Shown: positions 1 through 8,374, counted from the stretch's first letter. The stretch: DNA of 64,000 nt from Devosia nitrariae (GCF_030160115.1 NZ_BSNS01000024.1:248001-312000); one strand, 5' to 3'. Program-made: numbers and translations. Notes: generated from the sequence alone by a model not told the origin.

Positions 1-125
1 CGATCGTACCCAAGCGGCGCATCGCGACAAGACCGACGCTCGCCTCCAGGGAGCGGCGTATCGCCGGCAAGGTCAAGCGTAGCGCGATCAAGCAGATGCG
101 GCAGGGGCCTAGCGGGGAAGACTAG
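1..125 (+). CDS. arfB: Peptidyl-tRNA hydrolase ArfB, C-terminal end only (cut by window start)
   Basis: Only the last 40 codons are visible, read from base 3 to a TAG at 123-125. The peptide is strongly basic (IVPKRRIATRPTLASRERRI, then a lysine/arginine-rich run ending PSGED). This matches the disordered basic tail of ArfB/YaeJ/ICT1, with its RxATRPT-x-S-x-x-RR pattern. In that family the tail enters the mRNA channel of stalled ribosomes so that the upstream GGQ domain can release the peptide. The GGQ domain lies outside the window, so identification rests on the tail alone. Its 3' end overlaps the convergent gene by 17 bases. Confidence 0.7.
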   Translation, partial: IVPKRRIATRPTLASRERRIAGKVKRSAIKQMRQGPSGED

Positions 126-1134
126 GCGAGAGCGCTTCGGGATCCCGCGGAATATCGCCCGTACACGCAAGGATCACCTCGTCGGTGATCGCCTGGGTTT
201 GCTCTGGTGTCGGATCGGGAGATTCGACCGCCGCCCAGAGGTCGTTGGCCTCAACCTGCGCAAGGGCGCAGCCACAATAGGCGGTGCAATAAGGCTCGCT
301 CGAGCCGGCATTGACACAGCCGATCTCGCAGGTGCGGGTGAAGGAATTGGTCGAAGCGGTCCGCGAGAAAACCGTGTTGGCGGTGGGGTAGAGCATGGCC
401 AGCAGCACGGGCTGGTGGACGAGGTAAATGACGAGGCTCCAGCGTCCAGCACCGATCAGTAAGCGCGACAGGCGGCCATTAGCCCGCCACCGGCCGATGC
501 GCTCGGCCCAGCCTCTGCTCAGTGCCAGGCGGGTGAGGCCGATGCCGGCGAGCGTGACACCGAACCAGGGAAAGACCGGCACAAGGTCATTGGTCGGAGG
601 CGGCACCGGCCAAAAACCGATCCAGGACCAGACCCGTTCGCTGAACATCGGATTGGTGTAGATCAGCGGTCCCGCAACGAAGGCGGCCGAAAGCGCGAAA
701 ACCAGCCAGAGCGGCGTGCGCAGAAAGGCGAGGCCGGCAAGGCTGAAGAGGGCGATGGCGTGCAGCACGCCGAAATAGACGAAGGTCTGTGGAAAGGCGA
801 TCAGCGTGCCTGCGGTCACCAGCAGCGCCGCGCCGCCGATAACGGCGAAACGGCGCCAGAAGGCCGGCCAGCGGATCCCACGGCCATGGGCAAGGACGAG
901 TCCGACCCCGACGAGGAAAACGAAGCTGCCGAGCAGGGTTCGGGCGAACGCGACCCAAATTGGGTGGGTGCTGACGTCGACCGGAATCAGCCAGAGAAAG
1001 CTGAGGTCCCAGAAGAAGTGGTAAACGACGACCCCAATAATGGCGGCGCCGCGAACGGCGTCCACCAGCCCATAGCGGGGACGGGAAGTGGCGGCGCCCT
1101 CGGACGTCGCAGTGAGGGCGCCGGCACCGTTCAT
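109..1134 (-). CDS. DUF1624 / HGSNAT-like acyltransferase membrane protein with Cys-rich tail
   Basis: This 341-residue multi-pass membrane protein has the N-terminal signature of the DUF1624 (heparan-alpha-glucosaminide N-acetyltransferase catalytic) family: DAVRGAAIIGVVVYHFFWDL at about residues 25-44, with the conserved Asp, Arg-Gly, His and Asp. About seven or eight hydrophobic segments follow up to residue 250 (SLVIYLVHQPVLLAML). After the last segment comes a soluble tail of about 85 residues with clustered cysteines (TCEIGC, YCTAYCGC) and an acidic Pro-rich end. The ATG overlaps the stop of the upstream 597-residue exported protein as ATGA, so translation is probably coupled. The family is thought to transfer acyl groups to sugars; the substrate here is unknown. 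Confidence 0.8.
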   Translation of the reverse strand: MNGAGALTATSEGAATSRPRYGLVDAVRGAAIIGVVVYHFFWDLSFLWLIPVDVSTHPIWVAFARTLLGSFVFLVGVGLVLAHGRGIRWPAFWRRFAVIGGAALLVTAGTLIAFPQTFVYFGVLHAIALFSLAGLAFLRTPLWLVFALSAAFVAGPLIYTNPMFSERVWSWIGFWPVPPPTNDLVPVFPWFGVTLAGIGLTRLALSRGWAERIGRWRANGRLSRLLIGAGRWSLVIYLVHQPVLLAMLYPTANTVFSRTASTNSFTRTCEIGCVNAGSSEPYCTAYCGCALAQVEANDLWAAVESPDPTPEQTQAITDEVILACTGDIPRDPEALSPSLPR

Positions 1135-2924
1135 TCGGACGTAGCGTCGATCTTGACCTTGCTGATCAGCGCCGTCGGATCGCTCTCGGCTGCCATGAAG
1201 TCGAACATGGTCAAGCCGGCTTCATCGAGCGCGGTCACCGTCAGCGAAAGCGTGTCGTTGCCACGGATGAAGGCGGCGACAGCAGCGCCAACCTTGGCCG
1301 CCTGCTCGTCCCCTCCGAGAACACCCATGACCATGCCCTCGGCGACACCCGCCATCATCGGGCGCATGGTGGCTGCGTCGGCACCCTGCTCGGCGCCCGC
1401 CATGTCGAGGGCGATCTTGACGAAGCCGGCATCAGTGATGTCGAGTTTGACGTCCTTGACGGTGACGCCCATGCCGGCCATGGCGGCAACGTTGGTGTCG
1501 GTCGAAAACAGTTCAGCAACGGCGTTGCCGAGGGTGCCGGCGAGCTTGAGCGTCATGATGTCCCTGGCGTCGAACGTCACGTCCTTAACAGCGATGGTTT
1601 CGGTCGCCTCGTCCCATGCGAGCGAGAGATTGTAGCCGAGGTCAAGACTGGTGATACCCGCGGCGATCATCTGCTGGATCTGCTCGTCCTCACTGGTTTC
1701 GGGCAGGTTGATGACGACGTTGCTGGCTGAACTGTCGATCGAGGCGGGAATGCCGTTGACGTAGTTGGCAAGCGAGAGGTCGAACGCGCCCACCGATGCT
1801 GTGATTCGCTCTCCGGGAGCGTCGGGGTTGGGCACGTCGAACGCGATATCCGAGAGCGCGAAGCCTTCGAAGGCGGGTATCAGGCTACGGGCGTTGGACT
1901 CGAACCAGGTCTCATCGACATTCTCGGGAGCGTTGCGCAGGACTTCGGCCTGGGCCGAGAAGTCAAACCCCTTGAACACCGTGCTGCCGACGCTGAAGTC
2001 ACCGGCTTCCGGGCCACCTTCGACCATGACTTCAAGGTTTTCGATTGAAACCTGCGGATAACGTCCCGGTTCGAACCCGCCGATGGTGAGCTTGCCCATG
2101 GCGAAGGTCATAGGAACATCGTCCTCGGTGACGCCGCTGCAGTCGATGCCGTCGAATGTTGACGGGGTCGATTCGAACGCGGTCAGCATGTCGGCGTAAA
2201 TCACCAGGAACCGCGACATGAGCTCGGGCGAGGGCTCTTCACCCGCCGCTTCCAGCTCGGTTGCGAGAGCCATGAAGTCGACAAAGGAGGTTCCGAGCGG
2301 CCGGGCGCGGAACTCTTCGATAGCGGCGGCACCGATCGTGCAGTCCATTCTGTCGGCGGAAAAGGTGCCGCCCTCAAAGCTGAGGTCGCGGTAGATGGTC
2401 TTGAAGCCGGTGTCCGCTGCGTCAGTGAGTCCATAAAAGGCAAGGGTAGCGCCGATGTCGAAATCGGCAGCGGTGATGGCGCCCAGTTCAGTGGAAGCAT
2501 CCTCAGGCCCAGCCACCAAAGTGCCGCCGATGGAAACGCTCCCTGCGATCCCGTCGGCGACGTCGGTCAGCTCGATGTCGTTGTAGTCGACGTCAAAGAC
2601 GATGTTCTCGCCGGTCGAATCGGTGCCGCTGATCGACAGCGTCGCCTGCGGAATGAGGATGCGGTCGGCATCGAGGGTCGCGAGCTCTTCGGCATAGTCG
2701 GCGACATTGCCGGTGAGGATGTCGCGGATTGCATCCGCATCGAGGGTCGAGCCCTCGGCGGTGATCTCGGGAATCTCGAGCCTGAATTCCGGCGGGCTGG
2801 TCGTGGCCGCCGGGGCGGGCGCTGGCTCCTTGACCTTCTCCTGCGCGGCGACCGGCGTCACGGCCAGAAGGAGGGTACAGGCGGTAGCCGCGTGCAGGCG
2901 GCGTGAACGGAACTCCCAAGTCAT
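1131..2924 (-). CDS. Exported protein of unknown function, 597 aa
   Basis: I do not recognise a named family. The ATG at 2924 is chosen over an upstream in-frame start because AGGAG lies 9 bases ahead and the protein then begins with a clean signal peptide (basic start, ACTLLLAVTPVAAQ, cleavage near residue 28). The mature protein is acidic and has no further membrane segment. It is rich in short alternating strands (for example FDVDYNDIELTDV and LSLAWDEATETIAVKDVTF), which suggests a repetitive beta architecture such as AsmA-like or DUF945-like periplasmic proteins. That fold assignment is inference. It is translationally coupled (ATGA) to the downstream DUF1624 acyltransferase. Confidence 0.7.
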   Translation of the reverse strand: MTWEFRSRRLHAATACTLLLAVTPVAAQEKVKEPAPAPAATTSPPEFRLEIPEITAEGSTLDADAIRDILTGNVADYAEELATLDADRILIPQATLSISGTDSTGENIVFDVDYNDIELTDVADGIAGSVSIGGTLVAGPEDASTELGAITAADFDIGATLAFYGLTDAADTGFKTIYRDLSFEGGTFSADRMDCTIGAAAIEEFRARPLGTSFVDFMALATELEAAGEEPSPELMSRFLVIYADMLTAFESTPSTFDGIDCSGVTEDDVPMTFAMGKLTIGGFEPGRYPQVSIENLEVMVEGGPEAGDFSVGSTVFKGFDFSAQAEVLRNAPENVDETWFESNARSLIPAFEGFALSDIAFDVPNPDAPGERITASVGAFDLSLANYVNGIPASIDSSASNVVINLPETSEDEQIQQMIAAGITSLDLGYNLSLAWDEATETIAVKDVTFDARDIMTLKLAGTLGNAVAELFSTDTNVAAMAGMGVTVKDVKLDITDAGFVKIALDMAGAEQGADAATMRPMMAGVAEGMVMGVLGGDEQAAKVGAAVAAFIRGNDTLSLTVTALDEAGLTMFDFMAAESDPTALISKVKIDATSE

Positions 2925-3037
2925 ATCGTCATCTCCTCTGGCCCGGGTTGCCGGGCAATGTGTGCCATTGTGCACGCTGCTTCAATAGCCAGAATCCTGA
3001 TGTCGGCGATCTTAATGACAGCCCGGCGACAACCGGC

Positions 3038-4018
3038 TCAGTAGACCTGCGTCAGGACCTCGATTTCAGTGGGCGCGCCAGCGCGGACCTCGAAGTCGCG
3101 ATTGAATACCGACTCTCCCTGTTTGGCGATGACCTGGTAATCGCCGGCGGCAAGCACCGTCGCGGGGAACGCGCCGAGATCGGTAAAGAGGGTCGTTCCC
3201 TCCGGCGACTGCACCGTCCACTCGACATCGGCGATGGCCTCGCCGCCCGGCTCGGAGACCAGCTTGAACGAGACCTCGCTGGCATGATGATAAAGGGTTG
3301 CGTCGGTGAGTTGCCCCGGCTCGACCCTCAAGTCGGCGCGCACCACCGCGTTGATCCGTCCGAAGTGCGATACGACGTGGTAGGTGCCGGAGTTGAGCGT
3401 GACGATGTCGTTGGGCGAGACGCCTTGTGCGACCAGGGTGCGGTCCGATTCAGATCCCCCCGCGGTGAAGAGGTCGAAGCGCAGCAGGTTGGCGGGAATG
3501 GGAAGGTCACCACTGATGGCCGCATTGAGACGCAGCGCCCCGGCTTCAAGCGCGATCGATTTGGTGTTTGCGCCGGGTACGACGGTCATCGTGTCGCTGG
3601 TCTGGGCGCGACCGTAGGCGACGTGCACGACGTATTCGCCCGGCGGCAACGCCACGCTGGCGGCGGCCTCCTCGGATTTGGCGACCATGGTCAATTCGCC
3701 GCTCTCGTCGGGCGTGGTGTCGAACACGCGCCACACGAGCCCTTCGCTTACCTGTGCGCCGCCGGTAGCGATGGTGGCGGTCAATGTCACGGGTTGCGGC
3801 GCGTCGGTCAGGGCACTGATGGCTTCCGCGGCGGTTGCCGCATTTGTCGTTGGAACGGCGGGGTTCGCAGGTTGCGGCGCCGGTGTGCCCCGGTCGGGTC
3901 GAGGCCGCGGCAGTGGTGGCATCTCGGCCGATTCCTGGGCCCGAACGGGCGGCGCCGAAGGCAGGCCGACCAGCATTGCTGCGGCGACGGCAACGACCAT
4001 CAGGAACCCCAGACGCAT
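3038..4018 (-). CDS. Exported protein with repeated beta-sandwich-like modules, 326 aa
   Basis: The ATG at 4018 follows GGAG with 5-base spacing. A GTG two codons earlier overlaps the Shine-Dalgarno itself and is less likely. An N-terminal signal sequence (MRLGFLMVVAVAAAMLVGLP, cleavage after VRAQ) is followed by a Pro-rich linker at about 30-55. Then come three repeats, each containing a LPPGEYVVHVAYG-like element (also NSGTYHVVSHFG and AAGDYQVIAKQG). These resemble carboxypeptidase-regulatory or Ig-like modules of surface and periplasmic proteins. No catalytic motif is visible. Its stop lies 113 bases upstream of the next minus-strand gene, so it may be a separate unit. Function unknown. 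Confidence 0.7.
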   Translation of the reverse strand: MRLGFLMVVAVAAAMLVGLPSAPPVRAQESAEMPPLPRPRPDRGTPAPQPANPAVPTTNAATAAEAISALTDAPQPVTLTATIATGGAQVSEGLVWRVFDTTPDESGELTMVAKSEEAAASVALPPGEYVVHVAYGRAQTSDTMTVVPGANTKSIALEAGALRLNAAISGDLPIPANLLRFDLFTAGGSESDRTLVAQGVSPNDIVTLNSGTYHVVSHFGRINAVVRADLRVEPGQLTDATLYHHASEVSFKLVSEPGGEAIADVEWTVQSPEGTTLFTDLGAFPATVLAAGDYQVIAKQGESVFNRDFEVRAGAPTEIEVLTQVY

Positions 4019-4224
4019 GTACACTCCGTAAATCTAGCGGGCACCCCTTCCGCGCATCGGAACCCCCAGCGCACGGTTAGGCGGCGATTGGGGAAAACCT
4101 GTGTCACAGACGCTTAAAGATTGGAACAGTCCAGCCGGATCGGTCGTGCCAAAATTCGTCCTCGGGCTGTGCGCGCGAGCACAAACGTCGTATCTGACTG
4201 CCGTCTTTGCCTGGAATCCCCATC

Positions 4225-4803
4225 ATGCCGGAAAACGCTGCCCTCAAGTCCTACTTCATGACCCGCCGCTCGGTCGGACTCGCCTTTCTCCAGGAGCCGG
4301 GACCGAATGCGGCCCAGCTCGAGGATCTGCTGACGATCGCGACGCGCGTGCCCGACCATGGCAAGCTGGCGCCCTGGCGGCTCGTGCTCTTCGAGGGCGA
4401 GGGGCGCGTGCGCGCCGGCGAGAAGCTGGCGGAGATCATCAGGATCCGTGACCCCGTGGTTGACGAGGCGCGGCTCGAGCTGGAGCGGCGGCAGTTCCTG
4501 CCGGCGCCGCTGACCGTTGGCGTCATCTCGACGGCGCGCGAACATCCCAAGATCCCCGAATTCGAGCAGCTCATCTCGGCCGGCAACGTGGCGTTCAATC
4601 TTGTGCACGCCGCTTACGCGCTGGGGTTCGCCGCTCAATGGGTGACGCGCTGGTTTGCCTATGACGCCCAGGCGGCCGCAATGCTTGGGGCAGGGCCGGG
4701 CGAGCGCTTCGTCGGCTTCGTTCATATCGGGACCCCGACGACCGTTATCGAAGACCGGCCGCGTCCACTGCTCGTGGACGTAGTGACGCGCTGGCAGGGT
4801 TAA
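4225..4803 (+). CDS. Nitroreductase family protein (YdjA-like)
   Basis: The 192-residue length fits single-domain FMN nitroreductases. The N-terminal FMN-binding region shows MTRRSVGLAFL and ATRVPDHGKLAPWRLVLF, the RRS and PDHG-x-x-PWR pattern of the YdjA/TdsD-like branch. A NVAFNLVHAAYALGFAAQWV helix and a VGFVHIGTP element complete the fold. These flavoproteins use NAD(P)H to reduce nitro or quinone-type compounds; the natural substrate here is unknown. The ATG at 4225 is preferred to an in-frame TTG at 4207, although neither has a strong ribosome site. Its TAA stop lies inside a perfect CtrA box that probably serves the next gene. Confidence 0.85.
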   Translation: MPENAALKSYFMTRRSVGLAFLQEPGPNAAQLEDLLTIATRVPDHGKLAPWRLVLFEGEGRVRAGEKLAEIIRIRDPVVDEARLELERRQFLPAPLTVGVISTAREHPKIPEFEQLISAGNVAFNLVHAAYALGFAAQWVTRWFAYDAQAAAMLGAGPGERFVGFVHIGTPTTVIEDRPRPLLVDVVTRWQG

Positions 4804-4814
4804 CGCGGCGTTAA
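4800..4814 (+). promoter_or_regulatory. Predicted CtrA binding site (TTAA-N7-TTAA)
   Basis: A perfect TTAA-CGCGGCG-TTAA full site lies 52 bases upstream of the lytic transglycosylase start and overlaps the nitroreductase stop. CtrA is the cell-cycle response regulator of Alphaproteobacteria. A further TTAACCC half-site near 4832 and a GATTC (CcrM-type GANTC) near 4843 sit in the same spacer. Confidence 0.7.
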
Positions 4815-4865
4815 CTGCATTAGGGGTCTGTTAACCCGATGTGATTCGTCGGGGGCAGGAGACCC

Positions 4866-5690
4866 ATGGGCGTCCAGCCGATTGCCGTGCCGCAGAGCCT
4901 AGTGCGCGTCCTCGACGCGGCCGGCGCCCGCAACGGCGTCGACTTCGGCTATCTTTTGCAGACGGCCATGCGCGAAAGCAGCCTTAACCCGCAGGCCAAG
5001 GCAGAAACGTCGAGTGCCGTCGGCCTCTTCCAGTTCCTGGAGAGCACATGGCTGCAGGTGGTCAAGGAGCAAGGGCCGCGCCTTGGCTACCAGCGCTACG
5101 CGGACCTGATCTCGGTCGACGGCGAAGGCAATTATTTGATCGCCGACGGCCGGATACGGGAGCAGGTTCTCAGACTGCGCGAAGATCCGCAGATGGCTGC
5201 GGACATGGCCGCCGCGTTCACCAGGTCCAACGGGGAGTACCTTGCCGGCCGATTCGGCCGTGTGCCGAGCGCCGGAGAACTCTATATAGCCCATTTCCTC
5301 GGAGCCGCCGGGGCCGAGCGGCTGTTCATGGCGGGCCTTTCCAATCCCGACCAGATCGCGGCCGATCTCTTTCCGCGGCAGGCGGCGGCCAACACGGCGA
5401 TCTTTTACGCCAACGGCAAGGCGCGCACGATCCGCGAGGTCTATCGAAGACTGGTGTCGCGACACGAAACGGAGGGGCAAAGCCCGGCCTTTGCCGCCCA
5501 GCAAATGGCGAGCGAATCGCCGGCTGCGCAGCAATCCAACGCCGAGGTCATCCCATCGCGGTTCTCGCCGGCCAATATGTCATTTACCGGGTTGTTCCGC
5601 ACGGAACCCGAGCCTGCGCAGCTTCCGGAACTTGCACCGCCCGGAGACGCCGCGGCCCGCGTGCTGTTCACGCGGCTCTTTGCCCGCTAG
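4866..5690 (+). CDS. Lytic transglycosylase-like (SLT domain) protein
   Basis: The protein has 274 residues with an SLT/lysozyme-like domain at about 20-150. The catalytic Glu is in TAMRESSLNPQAKAETSS, followed by AVGLFQFLESTWLQVV and AELYIAHFLGAAGAERLF-type helices. These enzymes cleave the MurNAc-GlcNAc bond of peptidoglycan to give 1,6-anhydro products. No signal peptide is visible, so it may be exported by another route or require a partner. The last 80 residues are low-complexity and Pro/Ala-rich. The start is supported by AGGAG 5 bases upstream. The promoter region holds a perfect CtrA box, which suggests cell-cycle-timed wall remodelling. Confidence 0.85.
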   Translation: MGVQPIAVPQSLVRVLDAAGARNGVDFGYLLQTAMRESSLNPQAKAETSSAVGLFQFLESTWLQVVKEQGPRLGYQRYADLISVDGEGNYLIADGRIREQVLRLREDPQMAADMAAAFTRSNGEYLAGRFGRVPSAGELYIAHFLGAAGAERLFMAGLSNPDQIAADLFPRQAAANTAIFYANGKARTIREVYRRLVSRHETEGQSPAFAAQQMASESPAAQQSNAEVIPSRFSPANMSFTGLFRTEPEPAQLPELAPPGDAAARVLFTRLFAR

Positions 5691-5760
5691 TTTTGTTGTC
5701 GTGGTTTTTTCGCGTCCCGCTCTAGCCAGCGGCACGAATCGCGCAATCCGCAGGCTGACC

Positions 5761-5775
5761 TTAACTGGCCATTAA
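5761..5775 (+). promoter_or_regulatory. Predicted CtrA binding site (TTAA-N7-TTAA)
   Basis: A perfect TTAA-CTGGCCA-TTAA site lies 55 bases upstream of the start chosen for the small membrane protein at 5831. Spacing to the gene is almost the same as for the site in front of the transglycosylase. Confidence 0.7.
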
Positions 5776-5830
5776 AGGGGTCTGGCGCGTAGTGGCCTCC
5801 GACGGCATGCGCTGCCGCGGGAGGTGGGAT

Positions 5831-5980
5831 ATGGCTGGCTTCACCCGCAGAGTTCAGTTCGCTAGGCCCCTGCCGAGGGGATGGACCATTGTTGGTCTCG
5901 CGTTGCTGTCATGGGCCGGTCTCTTCGCTTTGGCAAACGCGGCTTCCAGGCTTTCCCAATTTTTTCTCGCCTCGTTCTGA
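5831..5980 (+). CDS. Small single-pass membrane protein, 49 aa
   Basis: A short basic N-terminus (MAGFTRRVQFARPLPRG) leads into one transmembrane segment at about residues 18-37 (WTIVGLALLSWAGLFALANA) and a short tail. The ATG at 5831 follows GGGAGGTGGGAT, a good ribosome site, and is preferred to a GTG at 5792 or ATG at 5807. No family is recognised. The perfect CtrA box upstream makes it more likely to be a real, regulated gene. A small membrane protein in the same group as a transglycosylase could be a regulatory or scaffold peptide, but that is speculation. Confidence 0.55.
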   Translation: MAGFTRRVQFARPLPRGWTIVGLALLSWAGLFALANAASRLSQFFLASF

Positions 5981-6028
5981 ACGCCTCGAGCCGGCAGGTG
6001 GCTCGCGTGCATGCCCGACCATTTATGG

Positions 6029-6043
6029 TGAACCAATCCTTAA
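6029..6043 (+). promoter_or_regulatory. Near-match CtrA site (TGAA-N7-TTAA)
   Basis: TGAA-CCAATCC-TTAA has one mismatch from the full CtrA motif and lies 43 bases upstream of the DUF2336 gene start. Weaker than the three perfect sites in this region. Confidence 0.4.
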
Positions 6044-6086
6044 GGCTTGAGCGGTAGCTTTTCTGGTGCAAGTGCCGGAGAGCGCA

Positions 6087-7283
6087 ATGGTTGGCTATGA
6101 TGAGTTCGTTTCCCTGTCCCGATCGCCAGATAGCGCGGAGCGGGGGATGGCGGCACATCTGGCGGCGCTAGCCTATCTGCGCCATAGCGGGCCGGCCGAT
6201 GAGCACGCGGCGCTTTATGCGGCGCTTTTCGGGTTCCTCGAGGACCCCTCGGTAAAGGTGCGTGCATCGATGGCCTACGGTCTTTTGCACGCACGTGAGG
6301 CGCCGCGGCCGATCATGTTGGCGCTCCTGCACGACAGCCCGATTATCGCCCGAGCGGTATTGCAGTACTCGCCAGTTCTGGTTGACGCGGATATCCTGCC
6401 GCTGGTCGCGGGGTTTGACGAGGCCATGCTGCTTTCGGCTGCCGAGCGAGGCGAGGTCAGCCGCCGGCTCGCCGAGGCGCTTCTGGCGCGCGGGGTGCGG
6501 CCGGTGACGCTCAGGATATTCGAGCGTGCCGACGTGCCGATCGGTGCGCCAACGTTAAAACGGCTGGCGCACGAGATGGGCGAGGATGCCAGAGTGCGCG
6601 CTGTACTGCTGGCGCGGGCGGATCTGCCGGCAGACGCTCGCCTGTTGTTGGTGCGCAACGTCGTTACGGCGCTACGGGGCCTGCGCATCGTCAGTGGCGC
6701 CATTGCGCGAGGGCGGCTGGAGCGGCTGCTGCGCAACGCGCTCGATACGGCGGTAACGCGCATTGGTGAGCGCGAAGCGGGCGAGGGCGCCTGCGCCTAC
6801 GCCGAGGAGCTGGCGACGCAGGACCAGCTCAGTACGCGCACTTTGCTCCATGCCCTGGTCAACGGACACGTGCTGTTTTTTGCGGCCTGCTGCTCCGAGC
6901 TCGGCGACGTGCCGCGGGCGAAGGTCTTCTCAATTCTTGAGCATGGCAGCCGGGCCGCGCTCAACGCGCTGCTTGCCCGCTGCGGCCTTGCCGAAGGCGT
7001 GCGTAACCTTCTGGCCCGCCTCATCGCCCATGCGCGCTCGGTCGACCTTGCCGACGATATCGCTGCGCGCCACTTTGTGGTGACGGCTTTGACGGAAGAA
7101 CTGATCGCCGAGCACGAGGGCGACATTCCGGACGATCTTGCCGAGGCTTTCGCCTATCTTTGCGAGCAGAACGTGCTGCTCGCCCGCCGGGCGGCACAGG
7201 GCGTCATGGCAGCCTTCGCGGCGGAAGCGTCCACTCACCTGCAGATTGGTCCGGAGGAGCGGCTGGCGCTGCCGGCTGCCTGA
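6087..7283 (+). CDS. DUF2336 domain-containing protein
   Basis: This 398-residue soluble, almost wholly alpha-helical protein (for example VKVRASMAYGLLHAREAPRP, LHDSPIIARAVLQYSPVLVD) matches the DUF2336 family, common in Hyphomicrobiales and Caulobacterales. The helical pairs resemble HEAT-like repeats, with the segment VRASMAYGLLHAREAPRPIM typical of the family N-terminus. No catalytic motif is seen and its role is not established. The ATG at 6087 is chosen because GGAG lies 7 bases upstream; a GTG at 6066 is possible. A near-match CtrA site precedes it. It converges on nadK with 22 bases between stops. Confidence 0.8.
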   Translation: MVGYDEFVSLSRSPDSAERGMAAHLAALAYLRHSGPADEHAALYAALFGFLEDPSVKVRASMAYGLLHAREAPRPIMLALLHDSPIIARAVLQYSPVLVDADILPLVAGFDEAMLLSAAERGEVSRRLAEALLARGVRPVTLRIFERADVPIGAPTLKRLAHEMGEDARVRAVLLARADLPADARLLLVRNVVTALRGLRIVSGAIARGRLERLLRNALDTAVTRIGEREAGEGACAYAEELATQDQLSTRTLLHALVNGHVLFFAACCSELGDVPRAKVFSILEHGSRAALNALLARCGLAEGVRNLLARLIAHARSVDLADDIAARHFVVTALTEELIAEHEGDIPDDLAEAFAYLCEQNVLLARRAAQGVMAAFAAEASTHLQIGPEERLALPAA

Positions 7284-7305
7284 CCGGCGGGCTCTCGCGC
7301 CCGGA

Positions 7306-8082
7306 CTAATACCTGAACTGTTCGATCAGCACCCGCTCTTCCAGGCTGGTTCCCGGGTCGAAGAGCAGGGTGACGCCGGAGGCGCGATCCTCGCGCACAT
7401 GGACCTCGAGCACGTTTTGGAACTCGACGTTGTCGGCCACCGCGCTCACCGGGCGTTTGTCGGCCTCGCGCGTGCGAAAGGTGACGACGGCACGATTGTT
7501 GACTATGGCGCCTCGCCAGCGGCGCGGACGGAACGGCGAAATGGGCGTGAGGGCCAGGAGCGGCGAGCCGATGGGCAGAATCGGGCCGTGGGCTGACAGG
7601 TTGTAGGCGGTCGAGCCGGCAGGGGTCGAGAGCAGCACACCGTCGCAGATCAGTTCGTCGAGCCGGGTCTCGCCGTCGACGAGGATCTGGAGCTTGGCGG
7701 CCTGGTAGGTTGAACGGAAAAGCGAGACTTCGTTGAGCGCCAGCGCCTTCTGGCGATGGCCGTTGGCGTCGATGACCTCCATGGAGAGGGGATAGATCTC
7801 CGTCGGCTGCGCCACTTCGAGACGCTCGATCAGGTCGTCGCGTGCGAAATTGTTCATGAGAAATCCGACCGAACCGAAATTCATCCCGTAGACCGGCACG
7901 TTGCGGCGCATGACCTTGTGCAGGGTCTGGAGCATCAAGCCATCGCCGCCTAGGGCGACGATCGCTTCGGCCTCGTCCAGTCCGGCCTCGCCATACATCG
8001 CCCGCAGATCGGCGACAGCAGCCTCCGCATCTGGCGTGCCACTGGCCACAAAGCCGATCTTGCGGGGGGCAGGGCTGGTCAA
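7306..8082 (-). CDS. nadK: NAD kinase
   Basis: ATP-dependent NAD kinase phosphorylates NAD to NADP in the cytoplasm. The GGDG motif ([15 protein letters not shown]) lies at residues 45-48, followed by the conserved [20 protein letters not shown], and [21 protein letters not shown] regions that bind NAD. The TTG at 8082 is preferred because GAGGAG lies about 8 bases upstream and the resulting 258 residues match rhizobial NadK length. An open frame extending to 8253 would add an unconserved basic leader. Divergent from the ExoY-like gene across a shared spacer. Confidence 0.92.
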   Translation of the reverse strand: MTSPAPRKIGFVASGTPDAEAAVADLRAMYGEAGLDEAEAIVALGGDGLMLQTLHKVMRRNVPVYGMNFGSVGFLMNNFARDDLIERLEVAQPTEIYPLSMEVIDANGHRQKALALNEVSLFRSTYQAAKLQILVDGETRLDELICDGVLLSTPAGSTAYNLSAHGPILPIGSPLLALTPISPFRPRRWRGAIVNNRAVVTFRTREADKRPVSAVADNVEFQNVLEVHVREDRASGVTLLFDPGTSLEERVLIEQFRY

Positions 8083-8333
8083 CCGGTGCACTCCTCGATC
8101 CGGCACAAGGGCAATTGCGGCGCTGTTACGAGTGCCGTCGGCGGCGCAAGCGCCGGCAGCGTTGCGCCGCTTGCGTCTAGCACGGGACGCAACGGCTTGC
8201 CAGCGAGCGCCGGCTTCAAAGCGGGCCGCGACAAGGCTTTGCGCAAAATTCACACAGCGCGTTTACCTTTTCTTGAGGTTGCTTCAAAAGCCATTGGCGG
8301 CTCGGGAATATCTGTTAGAGTCACCTTGCGGCA

Positions 8334-8348
8334 TTAACGGATTGTTAA
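8334..8348 (+). promoter_or_regulatory. Predicted CtrA binding site (TTAA-N7-TTAA)
   Basis: A perfect TTAA-CGGATTG-TTAA site lies 26 bases upstream of the sugar transferase start. A GAGTC (CcrM-type GANTC) site lies 12 bases before it, a common companion of cell-cycle promoters in this group. Confidence 0.7.
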
Positions 8349-8374
8349 CTCTAACCCTGTGCATGGGTGCATAG

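Noticed and set aside
8083-8253. Longer N-terminus for NAD kinase
   Set aside because: The extra 57 residues are Arg/Ala-rich and unconserved; a TTG with GAGGAG upstream gives the family length.
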